Shown one piece after another: positions 5,095-5,266 of a stretch of DNA of 5,266 nucleotides (its first letter is position 1; each line of letters begins with the position of its first letter). The notes beneath the pieces were generated by a model. That model was not told the origin of the DNA, did not search any database, and saw only the letters and a list, made by a program, of their open reading frames with translations. The stretch covers positions 1 through 5,266 of the forward strand of contig JBBDWJ010000140.1 in NCBI GenBank assembly GCA_040902925.1, in the 5' to 3' direction. This DNA is from JBBDWJ01 sp040902925. GTDB lineage: Bacteria > Acidobacteriota > Terriglobia > Bryobacterales > UBA6623. Made by a program: the position numbers and the translations under genes.

Positions 5095-5266
5095 TTAGCG
5101 CGCGCGGCTCGGTTCCTCTCGTTCCAGCAACGCCATCTCGGTAGCGGCCAGCAGCGCCATCGCGCCGCCGCGCGGATCGCGGCCGAGAATCGCCGTGCGG
5201 TCAAGATAGGCTCGCAGGCTTTCTTGCTTGCCGGTGCCGGTGCACACATCGACCAGGCCGCCATCG
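5095..5266 (-). CDS. C-terminal fragment of a probable GH88/GH105-type glycoside hydrolase (partial)
   Basis: Reading in from the right edge on the minus strand, 56 codons run to a TAA at 5097-5095. The gene is cut by the window boundary; its first complete codon is at 5265-5263. The peptide starts DGGLVDVCTGTGKQ and contains LRAYLDRTAILGRDPRGGAM and LLAATEMALLERE. A GTG followed by a Y-L/Y-x-R element, a D-x-x-G-G-A motif and a closing LLA-x-x-E helix is the usual end of unsaturated glucuronyl and rhamnogalacturonyl hydrolases (alpha/alpha-barrel, GH88/GH105), which split unsaturated uronic acid sugars released by lyases. Codon third positions are strongly GC-biased, like the other genes here. 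The family call rests on motif memory from a short tail, so it is moderate; that this is a real coding end is more certain. The 88-nt gap to the Uma2 stop (5007-5094) shows no clear terminator. Confidence 0.55.
   Translation of the reverse strand, partial: DGGLVDVCTGTGKQESLRAYLDRTAILGRDPRGGAMALLAATEMALLEREEPSRAR

Noticed and set aside
4974..5264. A 96-codon minus-strand frame at the right end
   Set aside because: Its product is Arg/Ala/Trp-rich without motifs, and it overlaps the hydrolase-like tail in another frame, which has much better coding character and a clean stop at 5095.

Overview
The window looks like chromosomal sequence from a GC-rich, Gram-negative-type bacterium. The best guess is a soil Acidobacteriota member. 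This is inference from three things: the primary sigma factor's style, the YceI-type exported protein with its GKKH...FERY motif, and the mix of housekeeping envelope genes with a Uma2 nuclease and a probable glycoside hydrolase. No 16S or other taxonomic marker is present.

Layout. Positions 1-87 hold the tail of an upstream unit, ending in a probable terminator at 63-86. A candidate promoter follows at 88-118. Next comes a leader of about 280 nt that can fold into several hairpins, one of which covers the ribosome binding site of rpoD. The primary sigma factor gene rpoD (401-1945, GTG start) is closed by a very strong intrinsic terminator (2002-2045). A near-perfect extended -10 promoter (2142-2150) then drives a second same-strand unit. 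It contains a family 2 glycosyltransferase of the dolichyl/polyprenyl-phosphate glucosyltransferase type (2177-2920, TTG start), an exported YceI-like lipid-binding protein starting 3 nt later (2924-3571), and a PlsC-type acyltransferase (3640-4350). After an 80-nt gap comes a stand-alone Uma2/DUF820 PD-(D/E)XK nuclease-fold protein (4431-5006), which may be transcribed as a leaderless mRNA. From the right edge a minus-strand gene runs in and stops at 5095. Only its last 56 codons are visible, and they resemble the C-terminus of GH88/GH105 unsaturated-uronyl hydrolases.

How the genes may work together. rpoD is an independent housekeeping unit. The glycosyltransferase, YceI protein and PlsC can be read as an envelope-lipid cluster: sugar transfer to a polyprenyl-phosphate carrier, a periplasmic isoprenoid/lipid-binding protein, and phosphatidic-acid synthesis. 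This link is inferred from order and families only. The Uma2 gene and the hydrolase fragment look like separate units.

No CRISPR array, tRNA, rRNA, insertion sequence or phage gene was seen. I found no clear novel multi-gene system. The most promising undescribed element is the structured rpoD leader, with its Shine-Dalgarno-masking hairpin and a possible overlapping leader ORF.
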